Positions 26,854 through 36,365 of a stretch of DNA of 64,000 nucleotides are shown piece by piece. The DNA is taken from NCBI RefSeq assembly GCF_023156385.1, contig NZ_JAKZAK010000008.1:1-64000 (forward strand), read 5' to 3'. Origin of the DNA: Marinobacter xestospongiae. Its GTDB lineage: Bacteria; Pseudomonadota; Gammaproteobacteria; Pseudomonadales; Oleiphilaceae. How positions within the stretch are numbered: position 1 is the stretch's first letter; each line of letters starts with the position of its first letter. Position numbers and translations under genes: made by a program. The notes under the pieces were generated by a model. The model was not told the DNA's origin and did no database searches. It worked only from the letters and a program-made list of their open reading frames with translations.

Positions 26854-27656
26854 GACGGGTCATCCTCGCCATTGGTCAGGGACGTCGGCAGTTCGGTGGC
26901 GAATTCCTTGCCAACGTCGATCAGCATGACGTCGCGAAGGATGTTACGGCCGATCAGCACGGTGTGGCTCATGTGTTCACGGTTGGACAGGGTGAACTCC
27001 GCCTTTTGGCGATGATTGCCGATGGCAAACTGCAGCTCCACCACCGGGCGGCGTTCGTAATCCTCCTCATTGGACTGGATGATTCGAACGTTCCGGGCGA
27101 TCTCCCGCTCGAGCGTGTACAGCTCGCCGTCCTGCTCCGGGTTGGGAATGTCGAAGCGTACCCAGTTCTGGCCATCGCGTTCGAAACGCTGGATATTGCG
27201 GGCGTCCAGGGATGACGTTTCGGCACCACTGTCGATGCGAGCGGTGAAGGTGAACTGGGGATCGATCAACAGAAATTTCTCACGCTCACCCACCACCAGC
27301 TTGCCGGCCAGTCGGTTGGCATAACCCTCTCGCTCGGCGGTTACCGCAGACTGGTCCGGATGGCAGGCGGCAGGCTTGGGCGGCGGCGGACACACCGGTG
27401 GTTTGACCCGTTCGTCGATGGCGGCAAGCACGGTGTCGGTCGCCAGGCGGTTCTGGCGAAGCAGGGTGTCGTGTTGCTGGGCGGAAGACATCAGCAGCGT
27501 CTGCAAACCGATCTTTTGCGTTTGCAGGGTGGTGTCCAGGTCCCGGATATCGTTGTTGGACACCAGGTAATAGCGATCGTTGGCGCAACCTGCCAGTGTC
27601 ATGGCGGCCAGCAGACAGGCCACCGATGCCTTGCCCGGAAAAATGCGAGCGTCCAT
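26850..27656 (-). CDS. Retropepsin-like lipoprotein ('ATP-dependent zinc protease' family, PF05618)
   Basis: A 268-aa lipoprotein (LAGC, Cys24). A helical region (residues 30-85) and a Pro/Cys-rich linker (VCPPPPKPAACHP) precede a C-terminal retropepsin-like domain carrying RIDSGAETSSLDA. Asp142-Ser143-Gly144-Ala145 is the aspartic protease signature. Such domains dimerise to make the active site, so databases' 'zinc protease' label is probably misleading. It is the first gene of an operon with the 7TM protein and the ATP-grasp ligase, implying a make-and-trim system for a peptide or amide modification in the envelope. Confidence 0.88.
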   Translation of the reverse strand: MDARIFPGKASVACLLAAMTLAGCANDRYYLVSNNDIRDLDTTLQTQKIGLQTLLMSSAQQHDTLLRQNRLATDTVLAAIDERVKPPVCPPPPKPAACHPDQSAVTAEREGYANRLAGKLVVGEREKFLLIDPQFTFTARIDSGAETSSLDARNIQRFERDGQNWVRFDIPNPEQDGELYTLEREIARNVRIIQSNEEDYERRPVVELQFAIGNHRQKAEFTLSNREHMSHTVLIGRNILRDVMLIDVGKEFATELPTSLTNGEDDPS

Positions 27657-27859
27657 TCAAAACCTCTGAATTTGCAGCTGGCCGATGTGTCTGGGCTCGA
27701 TCCCGCTGTCGTCATGCATGCGTGGGCCGGATAGCCATTTTTCGGGGCTCCGGTCGTTTGCCGCGGAGTATACCTCAGCTACGGAGCCTGTTGTTTTACG
27801 GATGGTTAAGGTGAAAGCCGCATCGATTTGGGTCACCGTTGCCGGCGCAAATCAGGGCG

Positions 27860-28216
27860 TCAGCGATCGTCGTCTCGGTCGTTGCGGACCAGAAAGTGGT
27901 CGTCGCCCAGAATGTCGCCAGACCGGAGATAATCCTGGATCACCGGCGAGCAGTTGAGGTAGAACAGCAACAACTCCCGTTGCACGTCCTGATCCTGGAT
28001 TCGGGCCGCGTAACGTATCAGCTGACGAATGGCGTCATCGCCCTGTGGTTCCTGGTCCAGGTTATAGCGGTCCTTCAGCAGCCTGGTGAGCCGGTCGAGG
28101 TGGAACTCGCCGGTGTGCGTCAGGTGTGGCAGTAACCGTACCTTGGTTGCCTTGTCAGAATGCTTGGCCGACAGGGCTGGGTGTCCCAGTGTCTTGCGCC
28201 AGAGTTCTTTGAGCAT
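27860..28216 (-). CDS. Conserved-looking small protein of unknown function
   Basis: 118 aa if started at 28216 (MLKELWRKTLGHP); an in-frame start 13 codons earlier is possible but adds an Arg-rich stretch that looks non-coding. It is mostly alpha-helical and charged, with no signal peptide or membrane segment, and an acidic tail ends RNDRDDDR. I recognise no domain. It stands alone between the retropepsin-like gene and rmuC; codon bias resembles its neighbours. Confidence 0.55.
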   Translation of the reverse strand: MLKELWRKTLGHPALSAKHSDKATKVRLLPHLTHTGEFHLDRLTRLLKDRYNLDQEPQGDDAIRQLIRYAARIQDQDVQRELLLFYLNCSPVIQDYLRSGDILGDDHFLVRNDRDDDR

Positions 28217-28506
28217 CCCCGATCCCGTTGTCCTGATGTGTCGACGTCTCGTCAATCCATGACGAAAAGCCTATTTCAATGTCTAGCCCATACTGTAGGC
28301 AGCGTCCAACCCGGCGCGGATCAAGTCAACCGCTTTCCCGTTCAAGTCGTTGAATCTGCGACCTGTGCCCTGAGGTAGTCAGACGAAGCGCACAGTTCCC
28401 GGGAAATGTCCCCTGCTAGAAAGGGATACGTTAGACTGTCGCGATAGGATCTTCCTCGCCGGAGTCCCCTTGGTTTGTTTTCTGTTCAGTGAAGAGGTTT
28501 GTGCAA

Positions 28507-30129
28507 GTGTCTGAAATGTTGCAGTCGTTCCTGGCATCCCCGGGCTGGGTCTGGTCCACTCTGGCGATCCTGGCGGGGCTGTCATTGCTATTGGCCGTCA
28601 CCGCGCTGCGACAGAAAAAAGCATTGGCAGCGCTGAGCCGGGAGCATGACCAATACCGGCAGCAGGTCACCGAGCTTGAGCATGCCCTGGCGCTGGAACG
28701 CCAGCGTGAGGAACAGCTGGAAGTCCGTTGTGACGCCCTGGCTGACGACTGTGAGCAGCAACGTCAGACACTCGATCAGGCCCGCCGCCAGGCGATGGCC
28801 CTGGAGAACCGCCTGGCGGCGGCGGATGCCGAAAGCCGGGCTGCCGGCGATCGCCTGGCGCAGCTGCAGCACGAGCGTGAGGAGCAGGCCCGGCGGCTGG
28901 AGCAGACCGGCCGCGATCTCCAGGACGCACGGGTGCAGTTGCGTGAGAACGAGGTGGTCATTGAGCGCGAGCGACGTGCGGCCCAGGAAAAGCTGGAACT
29001 GCTGGAGCGAAACCGGGATGCCCTCAAGCAGGAGTTCGAGAACCTGGCCAACCGCATCTTCGAGCAGAAGAACGAGCGTTTCAGTGAGCAGACCCGCAGT
29101 AACCTCGATACCCTGCTGAACCCCTTCCGGGACCAGCTACAGGATTTCCGCAAGCGGGTGGAAGACGTTTACACCACCGAAACCAAGGATCGCCAGGCGT
29201 TGCGCAGCGAGATCAAGTCGCTGCAGGAGCTGAACCGCCAGATTACCGAGGAAGCGGCCAACCTGACCCGGGCCCTCAAGGGCGACAAGAAAATTCAGGG
29301 CAACTGGGGGGAGCTGATACTGGAGCGGGTGCTGGAGCGTTCCGGTCTGCGCAAGGGCATAGAGTACGAGACCCAGGGCAGCTACCGGGATGAGCATGGC
29401 AACCTGTTGCGTCCGGACGTCATCGTACATTTGCCGGACAGCCGCAACCTGGTGGTGGATTCCAAGGTCTCGCTGGTGGCCTATCAGCAATGGATCAGTG
29501 AGGACGAGGATGAGCCCCGGGCCGCCGCACTCAAAGCCCACTGTGAGGCGGTGCGGAACCACATTCGCGGCCTCAGTGAGAAGGATTACAGCCAGCTCAA
29601 CGGCTTGCATTCCCCCGACTTTGTGCTGCTGTTCATGCCTATTGAACCGGCGTTTGTGGCGGCCTTCCAGGAGGACGAAAACCTCTTTGCCGAGGCCTTT
29701 GAGCGCAAGATTATTGTGGTGACCCCGACCACCCTGTTGGCGACCCTGCGTACCATTGAGAACATCTGGCGCTATGAGCGGCAAAGCCAGAACGCGCGGC
29801 GGATTGCGGACCGCGCCAGCTCGGTTTACGACAAGCTGCGGGTGTTTGTGGAATCGATGGAAAAGCTTGGCTCCCAGCTGCAGACGGTTCAGGGCACCTT
29901 TGATGGCGCCATGAACACGCTGACCCGGGGGCGCGGTAATCTGGTGTCCCAGGCCACCCGTTTTGTCGATCTTGGGGTTCGTGTTAAAAAAGAGTTACCG
30001 AAATCCATTCTTGACCAGGCGGAACTGGCCACGGACGAGGAGGATGGCACAGGGACGGAGCTGGCTGGACAGCCTGCCGTTGACGACGGCGACGGGGCAG
30101 TGACCTCGGCGGCGATCAGTGAGAAGTGA
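28507..30129 (+). CDS. rmuC: DNA recombination protein RmuC
   Basis: About 540 aa. The start is uncertain: GTG 28507 is preferred because GAAGAGG stands 9 bases before it; GTG 28489 and ATG 28516 are alternatives. One N-terminal membrane helix (WSTLAILAGLSLLLAV) is followed by a long coiled coil (residues about 35-190) and the nuclease-like RmuC domain (about 240-480). Landmarks are KIQGNWGELILERVLERSG, DVIVHLPDSRNLVVDSKVSL and FAEAFERKIIVVTPTTLLATLRT. RmuC limits DNA inversions and is placed in the restriction-endonuclease-like superfamily. Confidence 0.93.
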   Translation: MSEMLQSFLASPGWVWSTLAILAGLSLLLAVTALRQKKALAALSREHDQYRQQVTELEHALALERQREEQLEVRCDALADDCEQQRQTLDQARRQAMALENRLAAADAESRAAGDRLAQLQHEREEQARRLEQTGRDLQDARVQLRENEVVIERERRAAQEKLELLERNRDALKQEFENLANRIFEQKNERFSEQTRSNLDTLLNPFRDQLQDFRKRVEDVYTTETKDRQALRSEIKSLQELNRQITEEAANLTRALKGDKKIQGNWGELILERVLERSGLRKGIEYETQGSYRDEHGNLLRPDVIVHLPDSRNLVVDSKVSLVAYQQWISEDEDEPRAAALKAHCEAVRNHIRGLSEKDYSQLNGLHSPDFVLLFMPIEPAFVAAFQEDENLFAEAFERKIIVVTPTTLLATLRTIENIWRYERQSQNARRIADRASSVYDKLRVFVESMEKLGSQLQTVQGTFDGAMNTLTRGRGNLVSQATRFVDLGVRVKKELPKSILDQAELATDEEDGTGTELAGQPAVDDGDGAVTSAAISEK

Positions 30130-30156
30130 TTTCAGGAATTCAGTGAGGAACGCGGT

Positions 30157-31023
30157 ATGGCAGCAATTCAATCAATCGCACGGGTTTTCTTCCGTCCGGC
30201 CCGGGTGGTGATGGCGGTAGCCGCCATGACAGCGGCGTCCGGCGTCCAGGCGCTGGCACCAGAGCATGAAGTGCGGCGGCTGATGCTGGCCACTGAGGCT
30301 GCGGTGGCGGACGAACGTTGGGGCGACGCTGGCGAGTATCTCAATCGCCTGCAGGTGCTTCAGGCCAACAAGCCGCCGGCTTACATGTTCTATCGCGGCC
30401 AGGTGATGCTGGAAGGTGGCCATTTCAACGAGGCCCGCTCCGCGCTGGAGCAGTATGTGTCGTCCGCCGGGAATGACGGTGCCTACTACGACAAGGCCCT
30501 GGAGATGATCACCCGTATCGAACGCCAGCAGCGCAGCAATGGTAACGGTGTCAACGGCCAGCCTGCGGATGGCGAGCCGGTGGCAGTGATTGAGCCGGCC
30601 TCTGAAGAAACGGTGGACTCCCTGCGCAAGCTGTATCTTGCCGATTCGGACACCGGCGCCCTGGCGATGCACCTGAACAGTCTGCTGGCGCTGAATGGCT
30701 GGCGGGACGATCACCGCATCGTGCGTGCGGACCGGCCGGCGGATATCGAGTACCGGGTATCGGTGGGTGATGGCCAGATCCGCATCCAGGAGTCCCGGCT
30801 GGCCGATGCGGGAGATCGCCGTCAGGTGTCCACCGAGGTGCTGTCAGTCTATGGTGTCAGCCCGCTGGTACGCTGGGACTGCGAGCCGCTGAACAAGGCC
30901 TGCTGGATCTATGATCCAAGGGACGGCGCGCGGCTGATGCAACTGGGCACCGATCGGGATCACGCCCGCAATGCCGCCCAGACTCTGGGGCGGCTGATCA
31001 GGACGATGCAGAATCCGGCTTGA
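30157..31023 (+). CDS. Secreted TPR-like protein of unknown function
   Basis: 288 aa, with an N-terminal signal peptide (VVMAVAAMTAASGVQALA). Residues about 35-120 look like two tetratricopeptide-type helix pairs (EYLNRLQVLQANKPPAYMFY, GGHFNEARSALEQYV). An Asn/Gly-rich linker follows (RSNGNGVNGQPADG). The C-terminal domain (about 155-285) contains WDCEPLNKACWIYD, whose two cysteines may form a disulfide. It begins 27 bases after rmuC and its 3' end overlaps the convergent AraC gene by 26 bases. I recognise no named family. Confidence 0.7.
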   Translation: MAAIQSIARVFFRPARVVMAVAAMTAASGVQALAPEHEVRRLMLATEAAVADERWGDAGEYLNRLQVLQANKPPAYMFYRGQVMLEGGHFNEARSALEQYVSSAGNDGAYYDKALEMITRIERQQRSNGNGVNGQPADGEPVAVIEPASEETVDSLRKLYLADSDTGALAMHLNSLLALNGWRDDHRIVRADRPADIEYRVSVGDGQIRIQESRLADAGDRRQVSTEVLSVYGVSPLVRWDCEPLNKACWIYDPRDGARLMQLGTDRDHARNAAQTLGRLIRTMQNPA

Positions 31024-32035
31024 GGCTGGCGTCCCGTTCACCTTCCCGATAGGCACCGGGGGTGACCCCGGTCCATTTCTTGAACGCCCGGTGGAAGGTC
31101 GACGGTTCGGTGAACCCGACCCGATGGGCGATGTCGTTGATGGGCAGGTCTTCCCGGCTCAGCAGATAGATCGCCAGATCCCGCCGTAGCAGATCCTTGA
31201 TCTCCTGAAACGAGGTATTTTCCTGCTTGAGCCGTCGCCGCAGGGTCTGCGGGCTGGTGTGCAGCTCTGCAGCAATCCACTCGAAGTCCGGTAACGGTTG
31301 CGACAGATCGCGGCCAATCAGCGCCCGGATCTGGCCGGTGTAGGTGTTGCTCTCATCCGGTCGCGACAGCAGGTCCGCCGGGGAGGTCTTGAGGAACTGG
31401 TGCATCTCGGGCCGGTCGCGGATCACCGGTGCCGCCAGAAAGCGCGCGTCAAAGCTGAGGCTGATGTCGGCTGCCTCGAACGCCAGCGGGCAATGAAAGA
31501 TGTGCCGGTACTCGTCGCCATGGGGCGGTCGCGAGTAGTCAAAGGTTGCGCCGGTCAGTTCCACTGGCTGGCCGATCAGCCAGCTCCCCAGCCGATGCCA
31601 GATGACCAGCAGGCTTTCCCGCAGGAAACAGGTTGGATCGTCAATATCCCCCTCAATCACCGCCACCAGCCGTGCCTGGTCTCCGGTCTGTTCCAGCCGC
31701 ATACAGATGGTGGGGTCAAACAGCCTGGAGAACTGGTACGCCCGTTCGAATACCTCACCCAGGGTCGCGCTGTCGATCACCAGTGCGCACATGGTGGCGA
31801 AGGTGCCGGGCCGACAGCGCCGTGAGCCCATGCCCATGAACTCGTCGGCCATCTCTCCCCAGATAACCTGCATCAGCCGGCTGTACTGCTGGCTGTTGAC
31901 CCGGGCTTTCTCAATGCGGAGCAGCTCCGGGGCAATGCCTGCCCGGCGCAGCATGGCGTCGGTATCGTAGCCCTGCCTCCGGGCTCCACTCAGGGCGGCC
32001 TCAACAAAATGTCGGGAGACGGTCAACTCAGTCAT
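30998..32035 (-). CDS. AraC-family regulator with OruR-type N-terminal domain
   Basis: 345 aa. The N-terminal arabinose-binding-like domain (PF12625 type; residues about 20-210) and the C-terminal AraC domain (PINDIAHRVGFTEPSTFHRAFKKWTGVTPGAYR) are arranged as in OruR/ArgR-like regulators of fatty-acid or amino-acid catabolism. It is divergent from the alpha-methylacyl-CoA racemase gene across 225 bp, its probable target. The 3' end overlaps the preceding convergent gene. Confidence 0.87.
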   Translation of the reverse strand: MTELTVSRHFVEAALSGARRQGYDTDAMLRRAGIAPELLRIEKARVNSQQYSRLMQVIWGEMADEFMGMGSRRCRPGTFATMCALVIDSATLGEVFERAYQFSRLFDPTICMRLEQTGDQARLVAVIEGDIDDPTCFLRESLLVIWHRLGSWLIGQPVELTGATFDYSRPPHGDEYRHIFHCPLAFEAADISLSFDARFLAAPVIRDRPEMHQFLKTSPADLLSRPDESNTYTGQIRALIGRDLSQPLPDFEWIAAELHTSPQTLRRRLKQENTSFQEIKDLLRRDLAIYLLSREDLPINDIAHRVGFTEPSTFHRAFKKWTGVTPGAYREGERDASLKPDSASS

Positions 32036-32260
32036 GATGGGGTTCCCTGCGGGTCCGGCCGGGCGTCGGCCGATGTCCGTAACGCGTTGGTTGGTCGGCG
32101 ATCATCTTAAGTGGGCAGGCGATCATTGCAAGTGTTGTGGCAACGCCCATGCTCATCATGCTGGTAGAAATGGCCAATTGGAATGATGCAAGCGGCGGTT
32201 GGCCTGAGCGGGAAATCCCGGCAGCATCACCAACAGACAGGACAACAACAAGGAGATGCC

Positions 32261-33412
32261 ATGACCGGTCCACTGAATCATCTGAAAGTACTGGATTTCA
32301 GTACCCTGCTGCCAGGGCCCTACGCCACCATGATGCTTGCCGATATGGGGGCCGATGTACTTCGGGTGGAAGCTCCGGACCGGCTCGATCTGACCCGGGT
32401 GATGCCTCCCCATGATGGGGGTGTCAGCACCGCTCACACCTACCTTAACCGGGGCAAGCGTTCGGTGGGGCTGAACCTGAAAGCGCCGGGCAGCGTGGAG
32501 CGCATCAGGGCCCTGGTGGCGGATTACGACATTGTGGTGGAGCAGTTCCGGCCGGGGGTGATGGACCGGTTGGGACTCGGCTATGAGGCACTGAAAGCGG
32601 TCAACCCGAAGCTGATCTACTGCGCCATTACCGGCTATGGCCAGACCGGTCCCTACCGTGATCGCGCCGGCCACGACATCAACTACCTCGCCCTCGCCGG
32701 CGTCAGCAGCCACAGTGGGCGTCAGGACGCCGGACCGCCGCCGCTGGGTATCCAGGTTGCCGATGTGGCCGGCGGTTCCCACCACGCCGTGATGGGGATT
32801 CTGGCGGCAGTGGTGCACCGTCAGCAGACCGGCGAAGGCCAGTTCATCGACATCAGCATGACCGACGCGGCCTTTGCCCTTAACGCCATGGCCGGGGCGG
32901 CCAGCCTCGCTGGCGGTGCCGAACAGCGGCCAGAGGGCGGTCTGCTCAACGGTGGCAGCTTCTACGATTACTATCGCACCGGCGATGACCGCTGGATCTC
33001 GGTGGGCAGTCTGGAGCCCCAGTTCTGCGCCCGTCTGTGCGAGGTGATTGGCCAGCCCGAGCTGAAGAGCCTGGGGCTGAGCCAGAACCCGACACATCAA
33101 CAGCAGCTCAAATCCGCACTGCGGGAGGCGTTTTCCGGTCGGTCTCTGGCTGAGTGGGAGCAGATCTTTGCGGACCAGGACGCCTGCGTGGAGCCGGTCC
33201 TGACCATCTCGGAGGCGGCTGAGCATCCGCAGCTTCAGGCCCGGGGTATGGTGATCGATGTGGCCCGGCCGGACGGTGGTGTCCAACGGCAGTTGGGGCA
33301 TCCGATCAAGTTCAGCGCAACGCCTTGTCAGAGCCGTTATATCGGACGCACCCTGGGGGCGGACAACCCGTCGGTGTGGCCGTCGGAGGGTGATGATTCA
33401 GGGGCTGGCTGA
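32261..33412 (+). CDS. Alpha-methylacyl-CoA racemase (CaiB/BaiF family)
   Basis: 383 aa, started at the ATG behind AAGGAGATGCC. It belongs to family III CoA-transferases but matches the racemase branch. The catalytic triad positions known from the mycobacterial racemase appear at near-constant offset: His138 (RAGHDINYLALAG), Asp168 (IQVADVAGGS) and Glu252 (GSLEPQF). The enzyme epimerises 2-methyl-branched acyl-CoAs so that beta-oxidation of branched (for example isoprenoid) chains can proceed. This fits a hydrocarbon-using marine bacterium and the divergent OruR-type regulator. Confidence 0.87.
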   Translation: MTGPLNHLKVLDFSTLLPGPYATMMLADMGADVLRVEAPDRLDLTRVMPPHDGGVSTAHTYLNRGKRSVGLNLKAPGSVERIRALVADYDIVVEQFRPGVMDRLGLGYEALKAVNPKLIYCAITGYGQTGPYRDRAGHDINYLALAGVSSHSGRQDAGPPPLGIQVADVAGGSHHAVMGILAAVVHRQQTGEGQFIDISMTDAAFALNAMAGAASLAGGAEQRPEGGLLNGGSFYDYYRTGDDRWISVGSLEPQFCARLCEVIGQPELKSLGLSQNPTHQQQLKSALREAFSGRSLAEWEQIFADQDACVEPVLTISEAAEHPQLQARGMVIDVARPDGGVQRQLGHPIKFSATPCQSRYIGRTLGADNPSVWPSEGDDSGAG

Positions 33413-33475
33413 TCAAGATGTAGTCAGACGTGACAATGGGTTTCGACTCTGTGGTGGCTTTTGGTACATTGCAAT

Positions 33476-33518
33476 GACACGGCCCTGGTTTCCCGAATAG
33501 GAGAACCGGGGCCGTGTC
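33476..33518 (+). promoter_or_regulatory. Long hairpin in the 5' leader of the penicillin-acylase gene
   Basis: Two 16-base arms (33476-33491 and 33503-33518, starting GACACGGCCC and ending GGGCCGTGTC) pair with one G-U and one terminal mismatch around an 11-base loop. It ends 24 bases before the ATG with no T run, so it is more likely an mRNA leader structure or operator than a terminator. A ribosome binding site (AAGGAAACC) follows it. Confidence 0.5.
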
Positions 33519-33542
33519 CACAATAACGATAAGGAAACCATC

Positions 33543-36176
33543 ATGAAGTACAAATATAAAACCGCCCAGGACGGTCGCCAGCGTCCCACGGTCCGCCTGT
33601 TGGCTGCGGCCATTGGCACGGTCATGCTGGCAGGTTGTTTTGATGGCGACAGCGACTCTTCCGGAGACAACAACACGGTCGACAAGGGCCCGCTGCTTCC
33701 GTCCAACGGCCAGTACCAGGCTGATATTCGTCGAACCACCAATGGGGTACCACACATCCGCGCCAATGACCTGGCGTCCGCCGCTTTTGGACATGGCTAT
33801 GTCCAGGCGCAGGATAACGTCTGTTTGCTGGCTGAGGCGGTCGTCAAGGCTCGCAGTGAGCGTGCCAAGTACTTCGGCCCCGGCCCGGACAACATCAATA
33901 TCATCAATGATTTCAGCTTCAAGGCCCAGAAGATCCTCAGTGGCGCTGAAGCGGAGTACCCAACGCTGAGCGATGAGAGCAAGGCGATGGTGGAGGGCTT
34001 TACCGCCGGCTACAACAAGTACGTCAGCGATACCGATCCTTCCGACCTGCCGGCCGAGTGTCGTGACCAGCCCTGGGTGAAAGAGATCGCGCCAACCGAC
34101 CTGCTCGCCCATTACCGCATCGTTGGCCAGTACGCCAGTGGTGCGCTGTTCTCCACCGGCGCCGTGTTCCTCGCGATTCCCGGTGAAGATCCGGCTGCAG
34201 CACAGCCGACCCCGGTCATGGCCGCCAAGAGCGATACGGCGTTGCCGGATGTCTCTGCCAGCGCCCGGGCTCTGGCGTCATCCCGCGACAATTACCAGGA
34301 AACCGGTCTCGCCAGTAACGCCTGGGGTGTCGGTGGCGATCTGACCGAGCAGGGGCGCGGCGCGCTGCTGGCCAACCCGCATTTCCCTTACACCGGCCAT
34401 CGCCGGCTGTATCAGGTGCAGATGACGGTGCCTGACTACCTGCACATCAACGGTGCCGGACTGCTCGGTACGGCGCTACCGCTGATCAACTTCAACGATC
34501 GCCTGGCCTGGTCCCACACGGTGTCCACCAGCCGTCGTTTCACCATGTACGAGCTGACGCTCAAGCCGGGTGACAACCTCACCTACATCAAGGACGGTGA
34601 AGAGAAACCGATCACCTCCGAGACCTTCCAGATTGAAGTCAACACCGGTGGTCCCAACCCGGTGACGGTTGAGCGTACCTTCTACTTCTCCGAGTACGGC
34701 CCGATGCTGTCTGCCAACGCGGTCACCAGTGGCGGCCTGCCGAAGTGGGGGGAAGCCGGCACCGCGTACACCTACCGCGATGCCAACGAGAACACCAGTG
34801 GCCTGCTGGATACCTGGCTGGGCATGAGCCGTGCCAATAACCTCAACGAGTTTCAGGATGTGTTCCGCAACTGTGGCACCACGTTGTGGGTGAACTCGAC
34901 CTACGCCGATGCTGATGGTAACGCGTTCTACATCGATAGCAGCTCGGCACCGCATCTCTCTGAAGAGGCGTTGGGCGTCATCGAGTTCAAGCGTGGGCTG
35001 AGTCCTGAGTACAATCAACTGTTCGATGCTGGCCTGACCCTGCTGGATGGCAGCACCTCAAGGGATGACTGGGTCGAGGGCGAATGCGCCGGCCTGACCC
35101 CGTATGAGAAGAAGCCCAAGCTGGTCCGCAGTGACTGGGTCCAGAACTCCAACAGCAGTTACTGGTCCACCAACCCGGCTGCCTTCCTGACGGGCTATTC
35201 GCCGCTGTATGGCGCCGAGGAAGCGGAGATCAACCCGCGTACTCGTCTGGGCATCAAAATGCTGCAGAACCCTGCTGATTCGGGCTTCCCGGACGCGCCG
35301 GCGCCCGCCGGGCAGGACGGCAAGTTCAGTGCTCAGGAGCTGATCAGTGTGATCTGGAACAACCGGGCCTGGTATGCCGAGGCATTCCTGCCGGAACTGC
35401 GGGAACGGTGCACCATGATCGGTGCCACGCCGGTCAACGGTGTTGACCTAACGCCCTGGTGCGGACCGTTGCAGACCTGGGATGGTCTGTATGACCTGGA
35501 CAGCGTCGGTGCCCATATCTTCCGGGTATTCATTGGTAACTATCGCAATCAGTTTGACGCCGATCTGACCGTGGCCTTCGATCCGGCCAACCCGGTTTAC
35601 ACGCCGGCAGGCCCTTCTGCTGCCGGTAAAGGCACGGCCAACGACGCGATGTTGCAGGCACTGGCCACTGGGGTGCAGGCACTTGAGGCTCAGGGGATAG
35701 CGCCCGACGCCCAACTGGGTGCGGTGCAGTACTATCGTCCTTCCGGTGATGTGCCTCCGGGTGGCACACCGGTGTTCCAGTCCCAGCCGATTCCCTGGCA
35801 TGGTGGCGACGGTAATGTGGACGGTGCCTTCAACGCCATTGGCGTGGTCACCGACAACGTGGCGGAAGACACCATCTTCCCACGCATTGCCCCGTCGACC
35901 ATTGCCAATACCGCAGGTCTGTCAGACGGCACCGGCGGCGTGGATGGCTGGCTGATTGCCCGTGGCACCAGTTGGCACTTTGGTCTGGAATTCACCGATA
36001 ATGGCCCGCAGGCCTACGGTCTGGTGAGCTACTCCCAGTCGTCTGATCGTATGTCGGAGTTCTTCACTGATCAGGCTGAGCGGTATTCCAACAAGGATTT
36101 CCGCAAGCTGTATCTGGATGAATCCGAGATCGAGGCCAATGTGATCAGCCGCATGGAGGTCAGCGGCACCCGCTGA
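33543..36176 (+). CDS. Penicillin acylase-family lipoprotein (Ntn hydrolase)
   Basis: An 877-aa lipoprotein (LAGC, Cys32) with an Asp/Ser-rich spacer. The alpha-chain begins with the family pattern IRRTTNGVPHIRANDLASAAFGHGYVQAQDN. Autocleavage is expected before Ser258 (GLASNAWGVGG), which becomes the N-terminal nucleophile of the beta-chain; the oxyanion and Asn region follows at INFNDRLAWSHTVS. Relatives cleave acyl side chains from amides, including N-acyl homoserine lactones, so a quorum-quenching or acyl-amide scavenging role is possible. Anchoring of such an enzyme as a lipoprotein is less usual than free periplasmic forms. The substrate is not predictable. Confidence 0.9.
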   Translation: MKYKYKTAQDGRQRPTVRLLAAAIGTVMLAGCFDGDSDSSGDNNTVDKGPLLPSNGQYQADIRRTTNGVPHIRANDLASAAFGHGYVQAQDNVCLLAEAVVKARSERAKYFGPGPDNINIINDFSFKAQKILSGAEAEYPTLSDESKAMVEGFTAGYNKYVSDTDPSDLPAECRDQPWVKEIAPTDLLAHYRIVGQYASGALFSTGAVFLAIPGEDPAAAQPTPVMAAKSDTALPDVSASARALASSRDNYQETGLASNAWGVGGDLTEQGRGALLANPHFPYTGHRRLYQVQMTVPDYLHINGAGLLGTALPLINFNDRLAWSHTVSTSRRFTMYELTLKPGDNLTYIKDGEEKPITSETFQIEVNTGGPNPVTVERTFYFSEYGPMLSANAVTSGGLPKWGEAGTAYTYRDANENTSGLLDTWLGMSRANNLNEFQDVFRNCGTTLWVNSTYADADGNAFYIDSSSAPHLSEEALGVIEFKRGLSPEYNQLFDAGLTLLDGSTSRDDWVEGECAGLTPYEKKPKLVRSDWVQNSNSSYWSTNPAAFLTGYSPLYGAEEAEINPRTRLGIKMLQNPADSGFPDAPAPAGQDGKFSAQELISVIWNNRAWYAEAFLPELRERCTMIGATPVNGVDLTPWCGPLQTWDGLYDLDSVGAHIFRVFIGNYRNQFDADLTVAFDPANPVYTPAGPSAAGKGTANDAMLQALATGVQALEAQGIAPDAQLGAVQYYRPSGDVPPGGTPVFQSQPIPWHGGDGNVDGAFNAIGVVTDNVAEDTIFPRIAPSTIANTAGLSDGTGGVDGWLIARGTSWHFGLEFTDNGPQAYGLVSYSQSSDRMSEFFTDQAERYSNKDFRKLYLDESEIEANVISRMEVSGTR

Positions 36177-36214
36177 TAACTATTGTCGGCCCTTGCCGGG
36201 GCCGGCTTCCCAAT

Positions 36215-36252
36215 AACCCCGTTGTGGTCATGGCGACCCCTCGGGGTTTTTT
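36215..36252 (+). terminator. Intrinsic terminator of the penicillin-acylase gene
   Basis: AACCCCG (36215-36221) / CGGGGTT (36242-36248) with a T run to 36252, 38 bases after the stop. Confidence 0.75.
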
Positions 36253-36335
36253 GTGTCTGGAGATCGAGGCTGAGGTTTCCTGCTGTGGAGGAGACTGCTG
36301 AGGAGGTTGCTGGCCACTGAGCAAGGCGCGAAGAT

Positions 36336-36365
36336 TGTGCCTGTGCCTGTGCCTGTGCCTGTGCC
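36336..36365. repeat. TGTGCC hexamer microsatellite, 5 copies
   Basis: Five perfect TGTGCC units lie in non-coding sequence between two convergent terminators, directly followed by a second microsatellite. Confidence 0.95.

Noticed and set aside
26850..27656. ATP-dependent zinc protease as a literal function
   Set aside because: No zinc (HExxH) or ATP-binding motif is visible; the DSGA motif indicates a retropepsin-like domain.
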